The notes under the pieces were generated by a model that saw nothing but the letters and a program-made list of their open reading frames with translations, ran no database searches and was not told where the DNA came from. The position numbers were made by a program, and so were the translations under genes. A DNA stretch of 64,000 bases from a gamma proteobacterium symbiont of Ctena orbiculata. Lineage in GTDB: Bacteria > Pseudomonadota > Gammaproteobacteria > Chromatiales > Chromatiaceae. Below, in pieces: positions 53,565 through 63,773 of the stretch. The first letter of the stretch is position 1. Each line of letters starts with the position of its first letter. The stretch lies in the NCBI GenBank assembly GCA_003058525.1, contig QBVD01000061.1:26210-90209 (forward strand). Reading direction: 5' to 3'.

Positions 53565-54173
53565 TCATACCACCATAGTTGGAATCACATCGAGAGACTC
53601 CAGTGATTCCAACAATGAGTCAATGCACTCATCGATATCCCGGTCCTCCGTATCGATGACGATTTCGGGATTCTCCGGTATCTCATAAGGGGATGAGATG
53701 CCTGTGAAGTCGGGGATCACACCCGCCCTCGCTTTACTGTAGAGTCCTTTCACATCACGTGATTCACAGGTCTCAAGCGATGTCCTGACATAGACTTCGA
53801 TAAAATCATCCGTCCGAAATAACCGGCGTACATTATCCCTGTCTTTGCTTATGGGTGAGATAAAGGCTGTCAGTGCGATAACACCGGCATCCACGAACAG
53901 CTTTGACATCTCGCCAATACGTCGAATGTTTTCCGTGCGGTCCTCGATGCCGAATCCAAGATCCCTGCAGAGACCATGTCTCACATTATCGCCGTCAAAG
54001 ACATAAGTCCTGCATCCACGTTGGTGAAGTCGCTCTTCAAGGGCGTGCGCTAGAGTGGATTTTCCGGAACCGGAGAGGCCGGTAAACCAGAGTAGTTTAG
54101 CCCTGTGGAGATTCATCTTTTCCCGTCGTTCACGGGTGACGGTGGCATGATGCCAAAAGACATTATCATCCAT
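53565..54173 (-). CDS. cysC: Adenylylsulfate kinase (APS kinase)
   Basis: The 202-residue kinase phosphorylates APS to PAPS, the donor for sulfotransferases. It has Walker A GLSGSGKST (about 36-44), YVFDGDNVRHGL, DRTENIRRIGEMSKLFVDAG, FISPISKDRDNVR and the GLYSKARAGVIPDFTGISSPYE lid region. Length is normal. AAGGA precedes the ATG. No other cys gene is beside it; it lies instead with polysaccharide genes and a sulfotransferase, suggesting that its PAPS serves polymer sulfation. Confidence 0.94.
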   Translation of the reverse strand: MDDNVFWHHATVTRERREKMNLHRAKLLWFTGLSGSGKSTLAHALEERLHQRGCRTYVFDGDNVRHGLCRDLGFGIEDRTENIRRIGEMSKLFVDAGVIALTAFISPISKDRDNVRRLFRTDDFIEVYVRTSLETCESRDVKGLYSKARAGVIPDFTGISSPYEIPENPEIVIDTEDRDIDECIDSLLESLESLDVIPTMVV

Positions 54174-54233
54174 GTTGGTAGTCCTTAATTCACTATATTG
54201 AAATTGATTATCATCAAGCGTATCAAACCAGAC

Positions 54234-55649
54234 TCAGTAGGCATTGTCATTTTTGAGATTGAATGGGGTCCTGAGTAAAATAGACAGATCAAGCCACAAA
54301 GACCAGTTGTTGATGTACTCCAAATCATATTTGACCCGTTTCTCCATCTGCTTTAGTTCTTTGGTCTCTCCTCGAAATCCCCGAATCTGAGCCAAACCAG
54401 TAATCCCCGGCTTGATACGGTGTCGTGCCAGATAGGCCTCGATTCGTTTTGAATACTCCAGATTGTGCTGGAGTGCATGAGGTCTGGGACCGACAAGCGA
54501 CATCTGACCCGCCAAGACGTTAAACAGTTGAGGCAGTTCATCGATGCTGGTACGGCGTATGAATCGGCCAATGCGGGTGATGCGCGGGTCATCACGGGTC
54601 GCTTGTTTCACTATCCCATCCTTCTCGGTATGCAACCTCATGCTGCGGAACTTCCAGATCCTGAAGTGCTTTCCATCCCAGCCGGTGCGCTCCTGTCTGA
54701 AAAAGATCGGGCCGTGGGATTCAACCTTTATCAGGATCGCGGTGATCAACATGATCGGGCTGGCTAGAATCAGAAACATCAACGCCAACACGCGGTCCTC
54801 GATCGCCTTAATCAAAAGGTGAGAACCGATCAATGGGGTTTCCGACAAGGTTAGGATAGGTATGCCTGCCAATTCCTTTACGCTATGGTTAATCAGATTC
54901 AATGCAAATATATTCGGCGCCCAGTGAATATTGACATTCTCATTCAACAGCTCGAAATAGATTTGCTGGATCATCGGTGAACTATCCAGCGATACGGCGA
55001 TATAGATAGTCTGGATATCGTAAACTCTGATCAACCGATTTATATCTTCCAACCTGCCGACAACAGGCATGGCTGACCGGCCTGAATGATCGGTTGTGTC
55101 GTCGCAATCCGTGGCGGATACCACACCGACAACCTCTTCAGGCATCCACGGATTGCTGTTGATGCGGTCGTACAAATGGTTTGCCAGTGCGCCGCAGCCA
55201 ATGATCAACGCCCTGGTGTTGGTCTCCTGCGAGACCATGTGCCGCTGTATCAACCTGAACCCGAAATGGAAGCTGACCTGAGCGAGATAACCTAATACAA
55301 AGAGCAGCAGTACCACCGCCCTGGAGTAGGTTTCGGTATATTTGGTGACAAACGCCAGCAAGAGCAGGAAGGCGAAGGCACTGCTCCATGCCTTGAAAAG
55401 CTTAAAGGCCTTTTTCGTCATCGTACCGTGATGACGGTATATGTTCATCCGGTCATAGATCACCGACATGCTACCCAGCAAAGCCAGGGCAAGTATGATG
55501 TAGTGAGAGGTCAACTTGCCATGGAACAAGAGGGGCAGGGCGAGAATTAAAATCACCACAGCCAGGCCGTCGAGGAAGGCCTGAAGCGAAGTGGTCAGGC
55601 TATTGCGGCGCTGTAGCAGTGACCGATCAGATTGTTTGACCTCGAGCAA
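54234..55649 (-). CDS. Undecaprenyl-phosphate sugar phosphotransferase (WcaJ/EpsB-type initiating transferase)
   Basis: This protein of about 471 residues has four N-terminal membrane helices, a CoA-binding-like middle domain (RALIIGCGALANHLY) and a further helix at about 280-300. The C-terminal bacterial sugar transferase domain shows KVESHGPIFFRQERTGWDGKHFRIWKFRSM, RRTSIDELPQLFNVL, MSLVGPRPHA and KPGITGLAQIRGFRGET. It transfers a sugar-1-phosphate, often glucose, to the lipid carrier to start polymer synthesis. TTG at 55649 has GGAGGAG upstream; TTG at 55679 is the longer option. Confidence 0.88.
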   Translation of the reverse strand: MLEVKQSDRSLLQRRNSLTTSLQAFLDGLAVVILILALPLLFHGKLTSHYIILALALLGSMSVIYDRMNIYRHHGTMTKKAFKLFKAWSSAFAFLLLLAFVTKYTETYSRAVVLLLFVLGYLAQVSFHFGFRLIQRHMVSQETNTRALIIGCGALANHLYDRINSNPWMPEEVVGVVSATDCDDTTDHSGRSAMPVVGRLEDINRLIRVYDIQTIYIAVSLDSSPMIQQIYFELLNENVNIHWAPNIFALNLINHSVKELAGIPILTLSETPLIGSHLLIKAIEDRVLALMFLILASPIMLITAILIKVESHGPIFFRQERTGWDGKHFRIWKFRSMRLHTEKDGIVKQATRDDPRITRIGRFIRRTSIDELPQLFNVLAGQMSLVGPRPHALQHNLEYSKRIEAYLARHRIKPGITGLAQIRGFRGETKELKQMEKRVKYDLEYINNWSLWLDLSILLRTPFNLKNDNAY

Positions 55650-55679
55650 ATCCCTCTCCTCCAGAGCTACTGCGATCAA

Positions 55680-56889
55680 TACGATTTCGCAGTGGTGGAT
55701 TATGGGCCAAAGAAGACCGCAAGGAAAGAGGTTGGTTACAAGTTATGAAATAACGATATCAACTCTGCGTTGTTCATACATATCATTGCATATCAGTCGG
55801 ATTTTGATCATAAATAATTCAGGAAAAGGTTGGAAAGTCTAATTGAAAATTGCTAAAAAATGTGATCTGTCGCAAAAAGTCGTCAAAGCAATTACGCCAG
55901 ACAGGGAAACTATACCGTGTAAATATATTTATCCTTTACAATGAATGCATGCAATAAAGTCGATCAGATCTGACAGGTCGTGATGATTTATACCCAAGGA
56001 TAATGGAGTATGCCCAGTAATAATCAACTGTGGAGCAGTAGTAGTCTCGATAAATGGCATTGTGAATTGATATCGCTAAATTTTCTTGGTTAATGGAAAA
56101 CCATGTTTATTTTTGCACAGTACCATGAACCCAGGACTGGAATGCATTTTATTAAGCAATGATCAATTAACTTTGCGATGTCGAGGTATTCAACATTTAA
56201 ATCAGCTATACAGATCAAAGATACACGGATAGCTGGCTGCTCTCGCTTCACGGTGACACCCTAAACAGTGTAACAATTGTTGACAATGAAATCGGTACAT
56301 AGTTTGTTCCCATGCCCGATGTTCTGGTATTCACTGTAGTTAGTGATGGGATTAGAAACAGATTCGCTGATCTAAAAAGCCGAATATTTTCTTGGTATTC
56401 TGAGTACCAGTATTTACACTCTCAATCGAGATGAAACTACCAATGATATTTGCCGGTATGGCATATGGTGGTAACAATCGATGTGGTTCCACTGCCTGTG
56501 ACTGCATGGTTGATCGGTACAGCCCTGATCTGTGTTACAGTCTTTAGCGCGCGCCATTCTCTGTGAGGGGTTAAATAAGCGACGGTTCCAGGGATGGAGT
56601 TTCTTTACAGGTCCTGGGAATGCTCATCTTTAATTCAGATTAAGCTGACCCTGCTGCATGGCTTGCCACCAACCCTTCCTGCACGATAGCGTCTGCTCCT
56701 TGCAGCAATACTATGTGGCAAAGCCTTGATCGGCAAAGAGGATGCGGGATACGTGACACAGAGCTTAAATGACGGAAAAGTTATTCAATATAATAATTCA
56801 AGCGCTACACAAACAGATGCGGTTGTATATTAGAGTTGTCTACTTAAGATAGATTGTTGTGATACAATTCTAGCTTCGGTAAATCGGAA
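55680..56889. other. 1.2-kb AT-rich stretch with no convincing gene
   Basis: This is the divergent region between the initiating transferase and the Wzz-like gene. No open frame of credible length or composition, no tRNA and no clear repeat is seen. It may hold the promoters of both arms of the polysaccharide locus or the relic of lost genes. Confidence 0.6.
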
Positions 56890-56901
56890 GTGACAGGGAT
56901 A

Positions 56902-58509
56902 ATGGAAGAGGAAGAGTTACTGGGGATTGGCGACTATCTCGCCATCCTTAAACGACGAAAAATGCAGCTGATCGTACCGGCAGCAATCATAATGCTATTG
57001 AGCATAGGCTTGGCACTCGGCCTGCCTTCCATCTACCGTGCCGAAGCCACGATCCTGATCGAACAGCAGGAAATACCAAGTGAACTGGTCCGTTCGACCG
57101 TAACCTCTTACGCCGGTGAGCGTATCCAGGTTATCAGCCAACGGGTAATGACCACTGCGAATCTTGGTAAGATCATCGATGAATACGGGCTCTATGCAGA
57201 CGAAAGGGAAGACACCAGTATTACGTTGTTGGTAGAGGCGTTGCAGGAAGATATAGAACTCGAAATGATCAGCGCCGATGTGGTTGACCCGCGAAGCGGC
57301 CGACCCACCACCGCGACTATCGCATTCACACTCGCATACAGCAATGAGGTACCGCGGATTACGCAAAAGGTTACCAACGAACTCGTCTCGCTCTACCTCG
57401 GTGAAAATCTCAGGCAACGTACACAGTCTGCTTTTGAAACCTCAAGTTTTCTAAGCGCAGAAGCCGAACGGCTCAACCAGGAAATTACCGAACTGGAGGC
57501 ATCTCTTGCAGACTTTAAAGAGAAAAACGTCAACAATTTACCGGAACTCCAGCAGCTCAATATCCAACTCATGGAGCGCAATGAGCGGGAATTGTCTGAA
57601 ACAATCCAGCAGATCCGAAATCTGGAAGAGCGGAAGATTTACCTCCAATCAGAACTGGCGCAGATAAATCCCACAACTGATATATACAACTCTAGCGGCA
57701 ATAGAGTTATGGGTACGGAAGACCGTCTGAGGGCACTACAAACAGAGTATCTGGCACTTGCAACACGATATACGGACAACCATCCAACCTTGATCAAAAT
57801 GAAGGGTGAGATCGAGGTGTTAGAAAAAGAACTCGAAGCTGATTATAGAAGTGAGAAAAAAATCACACATTCCGATAATCCAGCCTACTTACAGTTGGAA
57901 ACACAGCTGCAAGCAGCAAATAGTGAATTGACCTCACTCAAAGGTATGAGAGACGAGATCAAAGGTAAAATAAAGGATTTCGAAGACCGCCTGTTGCAAA
58001 GTCCGCAGGTTGAAAGGGAATACCGAAATTTGACACGAGATTATGAAAATGCTTTGGACAAGTACCAAGAAGTCAAAGCCAAACAACTTGAGGCTCAGCT
58101 TGCTGAGTCACTAGAACGTGAACGGAAGGGTGAACGTTTCTCACTCATTGAGCCACCGCAGTTACCTGAAAAACCGGATAAACCTAATCGAATTGCAATC
58201 CTATTTCTGGGTTTTATGTTCAGCTTTGCCGGGGGGGTTGGCAGTGTTGCTATCAGAGAGAGCATGGATCAAACTGTGTACGGAAGTAAAGGCATCATAG
58301 CTATTACGAAAGCGCCGCCACTGGCAGTAATACCCTATATTGAATGTAGTGATGACCATCAGCAGCGAAATACAAGCGGTGCAATGACTGTCTCAGGTCT
58401 GCTTGCTGCTATTGGTGTGATACTGATATCTGTTCACGTTTTTTATAAACCGTTGGACGTGATCTTGTATATAGTATTGAGAAAACTTGGTATAGAACCA
58501 GGGGCTTAG
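56902..58509 (+). CDS. Polysaccharide chain-length determinant/co-polymerase (Wzz/GumC type)
   Basis: The 535-residue inner-membrane protein has a Wzz N-terminal domain (GDYLAILKRRKMQLIVPAAIIMLLSIG, membrane helix about 20-42) and a long periplasmic coiled-coil region (about 170-400). A Pro-rich segment PPQLPEKPDKPNR precedes a second helix (about 433-450), and an extra C-terminal hydrophobic segment follows at about 500-520. It should work with the tyrosine kinase encoded next. The ATG at 56902 follows AGGG; a GTG at 56890 is alternative. Confidence 0.88.
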   Translation: MEEEELLGIGDYLAILKRRKMQLIVPAAIIMLLSIGLALGLPSIYRAEATILIEQQEIPSELVRSTVTSYAGERIQVISQRVMTTANLGKIIDEYGLYADEREDTSITLLVEALQEDIELEMISADVVDPRSGRPTTATIAFTLAYSNEVPRITQKVTNELVSLYLGENLRQRTQSAFETSSFLSAEAERLNQEITELEASLADFKEKNVNNLPELQQLNIQLMERNERELSETIQQIRNLEERKIYLQSELAQINPTTDIYNSSGNRVMGTEDRLRALQTEYLALATRYTDNHPTLIKMKGEIEVLEKELEADYRSEKKITHSDNPAYLQLETQLQAANSELTSLKGMRDEIKGKIKDFEDRLLQSPQVEREYRNLTRDYENALDKYQEVKAKQLEAQLAESLERERKGERFSLIEPPQLPEKPDKPNRIAILFLGFMFSFAGGVGSVAIRESMDQTVYGSKGIIAITKAPPLAVIPYIECSDDHQQRNTSGAMTVSGLLAAIGVILISVHVFYKPLDVILYIVLRKLGIEPGA

Positions 58510-58595
58510 TGGTTAATCAATTTCGTAAACAAAAATAGTTTGATCACGCGGCGCTTTGATTAGAAACATGAGACCGGTTCATAAGTGAGAAGTGT

Positions 58596-59417
58596 ATGGA
58601 AAAGATAAAACAAGCACTTGAGCGTGCCCGTGATGCAAAAACATCGACGCAGCATAGAGGCAACTACCAAAAAGTTGTACGTAAGTCGCCAGAACCGGAG
58701 TTTACATCGAAAATAACCTATACCAAAACCAAATCAGTAGAAGTCTCAAAGAATAGCTTAAGGAATAAGCGAGTTATTGTTGGTGACACAAACGATCAAA
58801 TCTCGGATCAATACAAGGTATTACGCACACATGTGCTTCAGAGACTTAAGGCTAACAAATGGAATTCATTGGCTATCACCAGTCCAAATGAAGGTTGCGG
58901 AAAAACACTCACATCAATAAATCTGGCCATTAGTTTGGCTCGCGAAATCAATCATTCAGTTTTACTCGTAGATTTGGATCTTAGACGACCTAGCATACAG
59001 CAATACTTTTTTTCGGATGAGCAACCAGGTATCAGCGAATACCTGACTGAAGAAGTAGAACTGAGTGAGCTACTTTTTAATCCTGGTATTGATAGGCTGG
59101 TTATACTGCCGGGAAATAAACCTTTTTCCAACTCATCTGAGATGCTGTCATCTCCTAGAATGGTGCAATTGGTCGAAGATATAAAAAGTCGATATGCAAA
59201 TAGAATGGTCATATTTGATATGCCGCCTGTACTTTTAAGCGATGATGTAATTGCTTTTTCACCATATATTGATGTGGTTATGCTAGTTATTGAAGAAGGT
59301 GTGACTCGTAAAGATGATTTAAAACGGGCATTTGATCTACTGGGTGAAGATAATTTACTTGGTACCGTGCTTAATAAATCAAAAGGTAATGAGTTAACTT
59401 ATGGAAGCTATTATTGA
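58596..59417 (+). CDS. CpsD/CapB-type tyrosine-protein kinase (exopolysaccharide)
   Basis: The 273-residue BY-kinase has a basic N-terminal region, Walker A SPNEGCGKTLTSINLA (with Gly-Cys-Gly-Lys-Thr), Walker A' VLLVDLDLRRPSIQ and Walker B VIFDMPPVL. It lacks a clear tyrosine-rich C-terminal cluster; only a terminal Tyr pair (GSYY) is present. It regulates polymer export with the Wzz/GumC protein upstream, from which it is separated by 86 nt. The composition is more AT-rich than in the first 50 kb. Confidence 0.88.
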   Translation: MEKIKQALERARDAKTSTQHRGNYQKVVRKSPEPEFTSKITYTKTKSVEVSKNSLRNKRVIVGDTNDQISDQYKVLRTHVLQRLKANKWNSLAITSPNEGCGKTLTSINLAISLAREINHSVLLVDLDLRRPSIQQYFFSDEQPGISEYLTEEVELSELLFNPGIDRLVILPGNKPFSNSSEMLSSPRMVQLVEDIKSRYANRMVIFDMPPVLLSDDVIAFSPYIDVVMLVIEEGVTRKDDLKRAFDLLGEDNLLGTVLNKSKGNELTYGSYY

Positions 59418-59633
59418 ATTTAGTAATTAAAAAGATTTGGTTAGTGGTCGTACCGGTTTCGTTTGCTCGACGCTTTTTTCATCTTTTAGAAATAAGGCAA
59501 ATATATAGTCCTTATCACTAGTGTAAAAGGGCAGTGTGGTGCATCCCTAAAAGAGTTCCTGTTGAAGAAGAGATAGTTGTAAAGTTTATTTTAGTAGCAA
59601 GATCAGTTTCTGCGGTTAATGGAGGGTGTAAGT

Positions 59634-60506
59634 GTGATTAAGCCTAATTTCTTTATAGTTGGGGCAGCAAAATCAGGTACGTCCACATTGTATTCAATTA
59701 TTGCTGAGCATCCAGAAGTATTTATGTCACAGGAAAAGGAGCCGTCCTATTTTGTGGCGAATGAAGATCTAGCCTGCCTCTGGCCAGATATGGCAAATAA
59801 TCCGGTTTCGTACGATGAGCATAAATATCTGGAGTTATTTGAAGATGCCGGAGGTGCCAGGGTCGTTGGTGAATCCAGTACGACTTACTCGATGCTGCCA
59901 TTCTCAGCTGGTGTCGCGCAGCGGATTTATGACTTCAATCCAGAATCGAAAATACTGTTCGTTCTGAGAAATCCTGTCAAGCGAGCGATTAGTCATTACT
60001 GGCACAGGGTAAAAAGGGGCCGAGAAGATGAGTCAATGCAGAATGCAATCACGCTAGATTCCATTTACATGACTGTGAGTGATTATGCTACTCAAATCGA
60101 AGATTATTACAAGCATTTTAATAAAAATAACGTGAATGTAATTACTCTTGAAAGTTTCTCGATGAAGCCGGATGAAACAATCAAAAACATATTTAGATGG
60201 TTAGAGATTGATGCACAGTCTGTTCCTGAAAACCTGCATGAGCAGAAACATGTAACCCCAAAGGTGGTGCGCCGCCAACGAAACCTTGGTCTTATTGGTA
60301 AGATTTTCTTGCCAGCGTATAAGGCAGCAAAACCTGCTATTCCGTTATCTGTTCATGAAGTGGCAAAGAATCTGTTTATGCCTAAAGTCGATAGAAGTGC
60401 TGTGGAGAGTGGCACGGTGGTGAAATTCCTTGAGCAGGCGCAGAGGAAACGTAATGAAAAACTGTGCAAGCTTCTTGATAGGGAGTTCCCTGAATGGGAG
60501 GTTTAA
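59634..60506 (+). CDS. PAPS-dependent sulfotransferase
   Basis: The 290-residue enzyme has the 5'-phosphosulfate loop NFFIVGAAKSGTSTLY (about residues 5-20) and the 3'-phosphate motif LFVLRNPVKRAISHYWHR (about 107-124). It transfers sulfate from PAPS, presumably to a sugar of the local polymer. GTG at 59634 is preferred because GGAGG lies 8 nt before it; an ATG at 59619 would place that site inside the gene. The APS kinase upstream can supply PAPS. The acceptor is unknown. Confidence 0.87.
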   Translation: MIKPNFFIVGAAKSGTSTLYSIIAEHPEVFMSQEKEPSYFVANEDLACLWPDMANNPVSYDEHKYLELFEDAGGARVVGESSTTYSMLPFSAGVAQRIYDFNPESKILFVLRNPVKRAISHYWHRVKRGREDESMQNAITLDSIYMTVSDYATQIEDYYKHFNKNNVNVITLESFSMKPDETIKNIFRWLEIDAQSVPENLHEQKHVTPKVVRRQRNLGLIGKIFLPAYKAAKPAIPLSVHEVAKNLFMPKVDRSAVESGTVVKFLEQAQRKRNEKLCKLLDREFPEWEV

Positions 60507-60528
60507 TGCTTCTGTTGCAGGATGTGTT

Positions 60529-61494
60529 ATGAATACACCCCAGGTTTCTGTTGTCATTGCTGCTTATAATGCAGAAAACTATATACAAACAGCGATCAAT
60601 TCCGTTCTTGCCGAGAACAATGTTTCTCTGGAAATACTCGTAGTCGATGATTGCTCTTCTGACAGCACGGCAGAGATAGTTATCGGTCTGGCTTCAGTTG
60701 AGTCGCGGATTAGATATTTCCGAAATGATGTTAATGGAGGGCCTTCCTGTTCGAGAAATATAGGAATTAGAGAGGCTTCCGGTGACTGGATTGCTGTACT
60801 TGATGCGGATGATGAATTCAGGTCAGGCCGATTGTCGTGTTTGCTTGAGCTGGCTTCGGATACAGATGCAGAGTTGGTTTGTGATTATCTTCGGCCTATT
60901 GATGAACAGGGACACGTGCTGGACGGGATTGCTATGTTTCCTATTGCTGGAAGAGGTGAGTACGCCATATTGACCACATATGACTTTATCCAGGCAGATA
61001 TGCCAGGCATTGCTGGATTGAAAGCAGGCTATCTCAAGCCGGTTATTAAAAGACGCTTTTTACGACATCATGGGATTCGCTACGATGAAGCTGTGCGTGT
61101 AGGTGAAGATGCATTGCTGTTGTTCGAGTGCTTAATGAAAGGCGTGAGGGCAGCCGTGACAAAACGGCCTATGTATGATTATCGGTTCACTAATGATTCA
61201 ATTACCAGACAGTTGGCAAATAAAAATTATGATACGCTGCTCGAGGTTAATAAAAAAATGATACAGATGACATCTGCTGAAGACAATAAGCTACTCATTG
61301 GATTACTGGAAGAAAGGGAGTCTCTTTACGGTTGTGCAAAGGCGTATGAATCACTAGTGAGGGCTTTTAAGAAGAATAAACGTATTTTGGACGCGGCAAG
61401 TGTAGGATTGAGTAGGGCGCGCTGTATTGGTTATTTTACCAGGACTTTTTTTCAACGTTTTAAAATACGTGCTGGGATATCACGGGCAAGGTAA
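60529..61494 (+). CDS. Family 2 glycosyltransferase (first)
   Basis: The 321-residue GT-A enzyme has VSVVIAAYNAENYIQTAINSVL, VVDDCSSDSTAEI, GGPSCSRNIGIREASGDWIAVLDADDEF (the DxD motif) and a catalytic region with GEDALLLFECL. It is likely cytoplasmic and adds a sugar to the lipid-linked unit. The ATG at 60529 follows GCAGGA; the open frame extends to 60430 but overlaps the sulfotransferase gene. Confidence 0.9.
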   Translation: MNTPQVSVVIAAYNAENYIQTAINSVLAENNVSLEILVVDDCSSDSTAEIVIGLASVESRIRYFRNDVNGGPSCSRNIGIREASGDWIAVLDADDEFRSGRLSCLLELASDTDAELVCDYLRPIDEQGHVLDGIAMFPIAGRGEYAILTTYDFIQADMPGIAGLKAGYLKPVIKRRFLRHHGIRYDEAVRVGEDALLLFECLMKGVRAAVTKRPMYDYRFTNDSITRQLANKNYDTLLEVNKKMIQMTSAEDNKLLIGLLEERESLYGCAKAYESLVRAFKKNKRILDAASVGLSRARCIGYFTRTFFQRFKIRAGISRAR

Positions 61495-61499
61495 GCTGA

Positions 61500-62816
61500 A
61501 TGCGTATAAATGAGAAAGCATCGGTAACAAACGGTGCTGTTGATGTGGGCACCCTCCAGCATGACAATACTATCAGAAATAATAAAGTAAAACTGCTAAG
61601 CATGCTGCCATTACTGGTATTTATATTTGGCAGTCTTTGGTATCTACCTAAGTTTTTGCAAGCTGGTGCTATATCTTCGAGTTTTGCGGAAGGAAGTGTA
61701 TATCGGCAGCTGGTTTTTGGCTTCGCCTATCTTTTAGCCGGCATGTCGATTTTCAGAAACATGCGTTACATATTTCCGTTGATTATTGAGCAGTGGCTTT
61801 CGGTTATGCTTTTAGTGATGGTGTTAGGATCGGCTATATGGTCGGCAGCAGCTGGAAAGGTGCTTATTAATTTTGTGCATTTGTCTGGTGCATTTCTAAT
61901 TGCCTTAACGTCGGGGTTCAATTTTTACCATTCTCCGAAAATATTCTTCCGGAGGCTAGGTTTGTTGTTGCTGGTTACGCTGTGTTTTTCTATTGTTATT
62001 TCAGTGATTGTGCCAATATATGGTCAGATGTTTATAGGTGACCGATTACGCTGGGTGGGTGTGGGTACACATCCGAATCATTTGGGGATTGCCGGTGCGG
62101 TAGGAGTATGGTCTGCGCTAGCGCTTTACCTGATAGGTGATGCGGCAAAAGATCGGCTATTGGCTGTACTGGTCTTGATTGTCAGTTTCGTCGCGATTAT
62201 CGGCGCAAATAGTGTTACATCGTTAATTGTTGCCAGCGCTATGGTCTTTTGGTTTCTGTTTGTAGGAAAAAGTACTAATCAAAAATCGATTATAATACGG
62301 GCGATGCTGGGTGTATTTGTGGCAACAATTCTTGTGCTGTTGGTCTATATCCTGGCGCCCGAGTTGCTGGGTTTGAAGGCCTTGTTTGGTACAGTAGGAC
62401 GCTCGGAGAATCTTACAGGGCGTACAGAATTATGGGGAATTGCATTTAAAGCCATTCAGGAGCGTATTCTATTTGGTTGGGGATATGATTCATTAATATC
62501 ACTTGGTTCGAGGTTCGGTATTTCCTACGGACAGTTTCATAATGGTTATCTGGATTTGCTGGTCAGAGGTGGCGCTATATCATTAGTGTTGGTGATCGTG
62601 ATGCTGGTTACAGGGTTGGTGAATGGTTATCGTAGTTTGTCACACTCACCTAAGATTGTTATTACTGCGCTTGGGATGTGCTTCTTTGTCATCTTACATA
62701 ATGTAACCGAAGCTTCTATCGTGAGGCCTGCTCACCTATTGTGGCTGCTATTGCTTACGGCTGTCGTTGCTCTCGGGCTGTGTAATTGTGAAAGAAGAAA
62801 ACCGCGGACACAGTGA
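61500..62816 (+). CDS. O-antigen ligase/polymerase-like membrane protein
   Basis: The 438-residue protein has 11-12 predicted membrane helices and a periplasmic loop with RTELWGIAFKAIQERILFGWGYDS...FHNGYLDLLVRGG, the Wzy_C/WaaL-type catalytic loop containing conserved Arg and His. It could polymerise repeat units (Wzy) or ligate them (WaaL). It lies 5 nt after the first glycosyltransferase and overlaps the second by 1 nt. Confidence 0.88.
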   Translation: MRINEKASVTNGAVDVGTLQHDNTIRNNKVKLLSMLPLLVFIFGSLWYLPKFLQAGAISSSFAEGSVYRQLVFGFAYLLAGMSIFRNMRYIFPLIIEQWLSVMLLVMVLGSAIWSAAAGKVLINFVHLSGAFLIALTSGFNFYHSPKIFFRRLGLLLLVTLCFSIVISVIVPIYGQMFIGDRLRWVGVGTHPNHLGIAGAVGVWSALALYLIGDAAKDRLLAVLVLIVSFVAIIGANSVTSLIVASAMVFWFLFVGKSTNQKSIIIRAMLGVFVATILVLLVYILAPELLGLKALFGTVGRSENLTGRTELWGIAFKAIQERILFGWGYDSLISLGSRFGISYGQFHNGYLDLLVRGGAISLVLVIVMLVTGLVNGYRSLSHSPKIVITALGMCFFVILHNVTEASIVRPAHLLWLLLLTAVVALGLCNCERRKPRTQ

Positions 62817-63730
62817 TGAGCCACACTAAGCCACTACTGATATCGGTATGTATCGCTACCTATCGTCGGGCAGGTCTGCTCGGCGAGCTTCTCGAAAGTC
62901 TTGCTCAACAGGAGTTAAATCAAGATTGTTCGATAGAATTGATTGTTGTTGATAACGACCCAGATAGAAGTGCCGAGTCTGTCGTGATGAATTTTCAACT
63001 GAACCACCAGATACCCATAAATTATTCTGTTGAAACAGCGAGAAACCTCTCAACGGTAAGAAATCAATCCGTCAGGCTTGCGAATGGTGACTTTGTTGCG
63101 TTTATTGATGATGATGAAGTAGCGGAGCCATGCTGGCTTAAAGAGCTGCTAGCTGTGTTGGAAAAATGTAAAGCAGATGTTGTCTCCGGCCCTGTAATAC
63201 CTGTTTACTCAGATAGTATACCGGTATGGATGCAGAGAGGGGGATTTTTCGAGCGTCGTAGATTGATAACAGGTAGCGAGATAGAGTTTGCTGGGACAGG
63301 TAACGTGCTCATAAGAGTGGAGAAGATACGTGAACTAAACGGTCCGTTTGATCCTGTCTATGGGCAAACAGGTGGAGAAGATACCAATTTTTTCTACCGT
63401 CTGAAAAAATCAGGGGCTAAGATTGTGTGGGCGAATGAGGCGGTGGTTATGGAGATTGTGCCTCTCGCTAGAGCAACGATCAGATATATCACCAGACGTT
63501 CCTATCGTGGTGGTCAGATTTATGCGTCCATCATGTTGCCTGACTGGACAATCCCCAAGAAGATCACCTGGGTGTTGTACCGGCTATTAATAGTGTTACT
63601 GGCATGCCTATTGTTGCCGATTTCCTGGCTAGCCGGGCGAATTGCAGGAATGAAGGTATTGCAAAAATTTGCGTCTAATCTGGGACAGTTAAGTGTTCTT
63701 GTAAAACACCGTGTGAAAGAATATCAATGA
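62816..63730 (+). CDS. Family 2 glycosyltransferase (second)
   Basis: This protein of about 304 residues begins SVCIATYRRAGLLGELLESL, has LIVVDNDPDRS, LSTVRNQSVRLANGDFVAFIDDDEV (with DDD) and a C-terminal GGEDTNFFYRLKKSGAKIVWANEAVVMEI, followed by a membrane helix pair near residues 245-275. It is a membrane-associated glycosyltransferase. The ATG at 62816 overlaps the upstream TGA; GTG at 62813 is an alternative. Confidence 0.9.
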   Translation: MSHTKPLLISVCIATYRRAGLLGELLESLAQQELNQDCSIELIVVDNDPDRSAESVVMNFQLNHQIPINYSVETARNLSTVRNQSVRLANGDFVAFIDDDEVAEPCWLKELLAVLEKCKADVVSGPVIPVYSDSIPVWMQRGGFFERRRLITGSEIEFAGTGNVLIRVEKIRELNGPFDPVYGQTGGEDTNFFYRLKKSGAKIVWANEAVVMEIVPLARATIRYITRRSYRGGQIYASIMLPDWTIPKKITWVLYRLLIVLLACLLLPISWLAGRIAGMKVLQKFASNLGQLSVLVKHRVKEYQ

Positions 63731-63773
63731 GCGGTTTTGTATATATAAAATGACATTGCTGTCCCGTTAACTT

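Noticed and set aside
56700..56725. TGGC...TTGA sequence as a sigma-54 promoter for the polysaccharide locus
   Set aside because: The spacing between the GG and the GC-like positions is off by one and the -12 element is not GC.
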